Shown here piece by piece: positions 6,492 to 8,749 of a stretch of 8,749 nucleotides of DNA. How positions within the stretch are numbered: position 1 is the stretch's first letter; the number at the start of each line of letters is the position of its first letter. A program made the position numbers and the translations under genes. The DNA comes from an uncultured Clostridia bacterium (GTDB lineage: Bacteria; Bacillota; Clostridia; Peptostreptococcales; Anaerovoracaceae), in NCBI GenBank assembly GCA_934255435.1, contig CAKQNZ010000079.1:1-8749 (forward strand). The letters are read 5' to 3'. A model generated the notes under the pieces. That model was not told the DNA's origin. It made no database searches and saw only the letters and a program-made list of their open reading frames with translations.

Positions 6492-7922
6492 ATGGCAAGA
6501 AAATCAAACAAAACAGTATTCGTATGCCAGGAATGTGGATACGAAAGTGCAAAGTGGATGGGGCAGTGCATATGCGGTGCGTGGAATTCCATGGTGGAGG
6601 AGAAAGTCGTAGATGTGAATCAGACAGACAAGCGGCGGAGAGCTTCAGTGACTTCATCTTCATCAGGCACAGTAAGAGCCGGCAGACCATCTAAGCTTGC
6701 TGATGTGAAGTCCGGCGAGAAGGCACGTATAGATACCGGTATAGGCGAGTTGAACCGTGTACTTGGAGGAGGCCTCGTCGAGGGGTCGCTGACGCTGATA
6801 TCAGGTGAACCTGGCATAGGCAAATCTACTATAATCATACAGGCAGCGTCACATATAGCTGCCGAAAAAGGTGTCGTCCTCTATGTATCAGGGGAAGAAT
6901 CCGAGGAACAGATAAAGATGCGGGCAGACAGGGTGTGCGGCAGACTTTCAGACAGCCTGTTCATACTGGCAGAAACGAACATGGAGAATATAGCTGCAGT
7001 ATGCGAGACACTGAAACCTGTATTCCTGATAATAGACTCGATACAGACGATGTATACTTCCGAGCTGGATTCAGCGCCCGGCAGCGTTTCCCAGGTGAGG
7101 ACCTGCGGCAATGAACTGATGCGTATAGGTAAAGTGAATAATATCCCTGTCTTCATCGTCGCACACGTTACAAAAAGCGGAGACCTGGCAGGTCCGAGGA
7201 TAGTGGAGCACATGGTGGACTGCGTGCTGAGTTTCACCGGCGAACGGAGCCATGAAATGAGGATCCTCCGTGCTCAGAAGAACAGATTCGGCACCACCAG
7301 CGAGATAGGTGCTTTCGAAATGGCAGAGGAGGGCCTTATCGAGATCGAGAACCTTTCAGGGACACTGCTGGAGGAAATGGGTACCGGCAGCGACGGAGCT
7401 GTAGCTACAGCAGTATATGAAGGCACAAGACCTCTAATACTGGAAGTGCAGGCTCTGACTTCACCTGCAAATGCAGGATTTGCCAGAAGGACTGCCCTTG
7501 GTATAGACAGTCAGAGGCTGAACATGATAATCGCAGTCCTTGAACGCAAGATGGAGATATCGCTGCTGGATCAGGATGTATATGTCAATATCGTCGGCGG
7601 CATAAGACCAGAGGGGACATATACAGATATGGCGGTAGCTGCAGCTATCTACTCTTCATTCAGAGGGATGCCTTTTGGCAGCCGTGTGCTGCTGATAGGA
7701 GAAATAGGTCTGACAGGTGATCTGCGTGGCGTACAGCACAGTGAAAAGATACTTAAAGAGGCATCACGTATGGGATTCGAACGTATCGTGCTGCCGATAA
7801 AGAATGCAGAACGGCTCAAGAAACCGCTGGCAGAAATAAACGGAGCCCGCCGTGCGAACGGCGAAACTCCGCTGAATCTCGTAGGTCTCAAAAATATAGC
7901 CGGTATGCAGAAACTGCTGTGA
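6492..7922 (+). CDS. radA: DNA repair protein RadA (Sms), RecA-like ATPase
   Basis: RadA is a cytoplasmic, RecA-related, DnaB-like motor that promotes branch migration and processing of recombination intermediates. The 476-residue product has an N-terminal zinc knuckle (C12-x-x-C15 and C26-x-C28, ending GAWN at 29-32). It also has Walker A GEPGIGKST (105-113), Walker B FLIIDS (178-183) and the RadA signature KNRFG (263-267). The Lon-protease-like C-terminal domain includes VNIVGGIRPEG from residue 365. I chose the ATG at 6492 because AGGAG (6482-6486) precedes it by 5 nt and the protein then starts MARKSNK, like other RadA proteins. The open frame extends up to 6414 but runs through the hairpin. 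No good promoter is visible between it and the EF-G-2 gene, so readthrough is likely. Odd point: the second zinc-binding pair is one residue shorter than in the B. subtilis and E. coli proteins as I recall them. Confidence 0.95.
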   Translation: MARKSNKTVFVCQECGYESAKWMGQCICGAWNSMVEEKVVDVNQTDKRRRASVTSSSSGTVRAGRPSKLADVKSGEKARIDTGIGELNRVLGGGLVEGSLTLISGEPGIGKSTIIIQAASHIAAEKGVVLYVSGEESEEQIKMRADRVCGRLSDSLFILAETNMENIAAVCETLKPVFLIIDSIQTMYTSELDSAPGSVSQVRTCGNELMRIGKVNNIPVFIVAHVTKSGDLAGPRIVEHMVDCVLSFTGERSHEMRILRAQKNRFGTTSEIGAFEMAEEGLIEIENLSGTLLEEMGTGSDGAVATAVYEGTRPLILEVQALTSPANAGFARRTALGIDSQRLNMIIAVLERKMEISLLDQDVYVNIVGGIRPEGTYTDMAVAAAIYSSFRGMPFGSRVLLIGEIGLTGDLRGVQHSEKILKEASRMGFERIVLPIKNAERLKKPLAEINGARRANGETPLNLVGLKNIAGMQKLL

Positions 7923-7934
7923 TATGGCTCACAG
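7917..7934. other. Small palindrome containing both convergent stop codons
   Basis: CTGTGA (7917-7922) and TCACAG (7929-7934) pair around a 6-nt loop. Both radA and the PHP gene end in CTG-TGA, and each of those stop codons lies in one arm. It is the only hairpin at this tail-to-tail junction, but the stem is short and neither side has a T run. A role as bidirectional terminator is therefore weakly supported. Confidence 0.4.
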
Positions 7935-8720
7935 TCTGTGGAACTCAGGCTTTCTCTGTCTGAAAGTGCTGTAGTATCTGAAGCCCAGCTCTCTGGCAAA
8001 GCTGACAGCATCATCAAAGTGGTATCTGTAATGGCGTGGCTCATGGGCATCTGAGCCGAAAGTCAGGATCTCACCGCCGATCTCCAGATACCGTTTCAGG
8101 ATAGAAGGGCGGGGCAGCCACATATCTGTGCCGTACTTGAAACTGGAAGTATTTATTTCGAGGCCCTTGTCGTTTTCGACCGCAAGCCTAAGTATAGAAT
8201 CTATGATATCGCTGACGCCACTGTAGTCGCATATCTCACCGAGATATCTGTCAGGCAGACTGAGGTGTCCCAGTATATCATAGTTTTTATATTTTTTGAG
8301 ACAGTCATATACATAAGTGTAGAATTCTTCGATGAAAGCCATCCTGTCAGTCTGGCTGAAGTCGAATGTATGCAGCTCCAGGTCGTGGAGGCAGTGGAAA
8401 GAACCTATGATGAAGTCATAGTCGAATCCGCATACAGCCTTTTCTGCAGCCTCGAACTGACCTTCCATGATACCTATTTCAAGTCCCGCCAGGATGTCCA
8501 TACGGTTTGAATACTTCTCCTGCTGAGATGTCAGTGCCTTGTGGTATGCTGCAAAATCAGGCAGGAATGGGAAATCGGGATCAGGATACCCTGGATCGTA
8601 ATGGTCGGTCACAGCTATAGTGCGTATGCCTGAATGGTATGCAGCATCCATCATGTCCTCCATTGATATATCGCAGTCATCTGAAAAACCTGTATGTGTG
8701 TGCATGTCGCAGTCAGGCAT
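7929..8720 (-). CDS. PHP-domain metallophosphatase, histidinol-phosphatase-like
   Basis: A cytoplasmic PHP-superfamily hydrolase of 263 residues, the size of HisJ/HisK-type histidinol phosphatases, which dephosphorylate L-histidinol phosphate in histidine synthesis. The full metal-binding set is visible: D5-M-H7-T-H9, a Ser-Asp-Asp at 13-15, T38-D39-H40, E81 in GLEIG, H109 in GSFHCLH, H152 in ILGHLSLPDRY and S223-D224-A-H226. EINTSS (188-193) also fits the family. No other his gene is in the window, so the true substrate could be another phosphoester or nucleotide. The start is uncertain: the ATG at 8720 places the DxHTH motif at the usual distance from the N-terminus but lacks a clear Shine-Dalgarno sequence. 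The frame stays open to the window edge, so the gene may begin further right. It converges on radA. Confidence 0.88.
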   Translation of the reverse strand: MPDCDMHTHTGFSDDCDISMEDMMDAAYHSGIRTIAVTDHYDPGYPDPDFPFLPDFAAYHKALTSQQEKYSNRMDILAGLEIGIMEGQFEAAEKAVCGFDYDFIIGSFHCLHDLELHTFDFSQTDRMAFIEEFYTYVYDCLKKYKNYDILGHLSLPDRYLGEICDYSGVSDIIDSILRLAVENDKGLEINTSSFKYGTDMWLPRPSILKRYLEIGGEILTFGSDAHEPRHYRYHFDDAVSFARELGFRYYSTFRQRKPEFHRL

Positions 8721-8749
8721 ACTGCTGCCGGATGCCTGCCCATATATGC

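Noticed and set aside
8265..8510. Plus-strand open frame of 81 codons
   Set aside because: It lies wholly within the PHP gene on the opposite strand, has no ribosome site or recognisable domain, and is a shadow. The same applies to the minus-strand frames opposite the adhesin, EF-G-2 and radA genes.

Overview
The window looks like chromosomal DNA of a Gram-positive anaerobe, most likely a member of Clostridia. The evidence is Shine-Dalgarno sites in front of most genes, sigma-A type promoters with extended -10 boxes, an energy-coupling factor (ECF) importer, a large cell-wall-anchored surface protein, frequent ATA and AGA/AGG codons, and a base composition that looks mid-range by eye. I cannot name the genus. 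I see no tRNA, rRNA, CRISPR array, transposase or phage gene.

Layout from left to right. (1) Positions 1-1348 hold the end of an ECF vitamin/metal importer operon: the C-terminal part of a substrate-binding S component, then the transmembrane coupling protein EcfT. A strong intrinsic terminator at 1373-1410 closes the operon, so its ATPases, if linked, lie upstream of the window. (2) A near-consensus promoter at 1466-1494 drives a monocistronic surface adhesin of about 909 residues. Its parts are a signal peptide, an acidic linker, a thioester-domain-like head, three SpaA/CnaB-type Ig-like domains, one VaFE/Thr-Gln ester-bond domain, and a sortase-type tail. (3) A second near-consensus promoter at 4371-4399 drives an EF-G-2 type translational GTPase. 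The DNA-repair ATPase RadA follows 90 bp later and may be cotranscribed; the gap between them holds a long near-perfect hairpin. (4) A PHP-family metallophosphatase, related to histidinol phosphatase, is on the minus strand and converges on radA, with only 6 bp between the two stop codons.

The housekeeping genes are ordinary family members with a few odd residues: RadA has a C-x-C in place of C-x-x-C in its zinc knuckle, and the EF-G paralogue has Tyr where canonical EF-G has the catalytic His. The most unusual gene is the adhesin. It belongs to an architecture built on spontaneous covalent crosslinks, but key residues of two crosslinking domains look substituted: a His in place of the thioester Gln, and a Cys in place of the catalytic Asp of the ester-bond domain. 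I found no convincing complete new multigene system; the adhesin chemistry and the hairpin in front of radA are the best leads.
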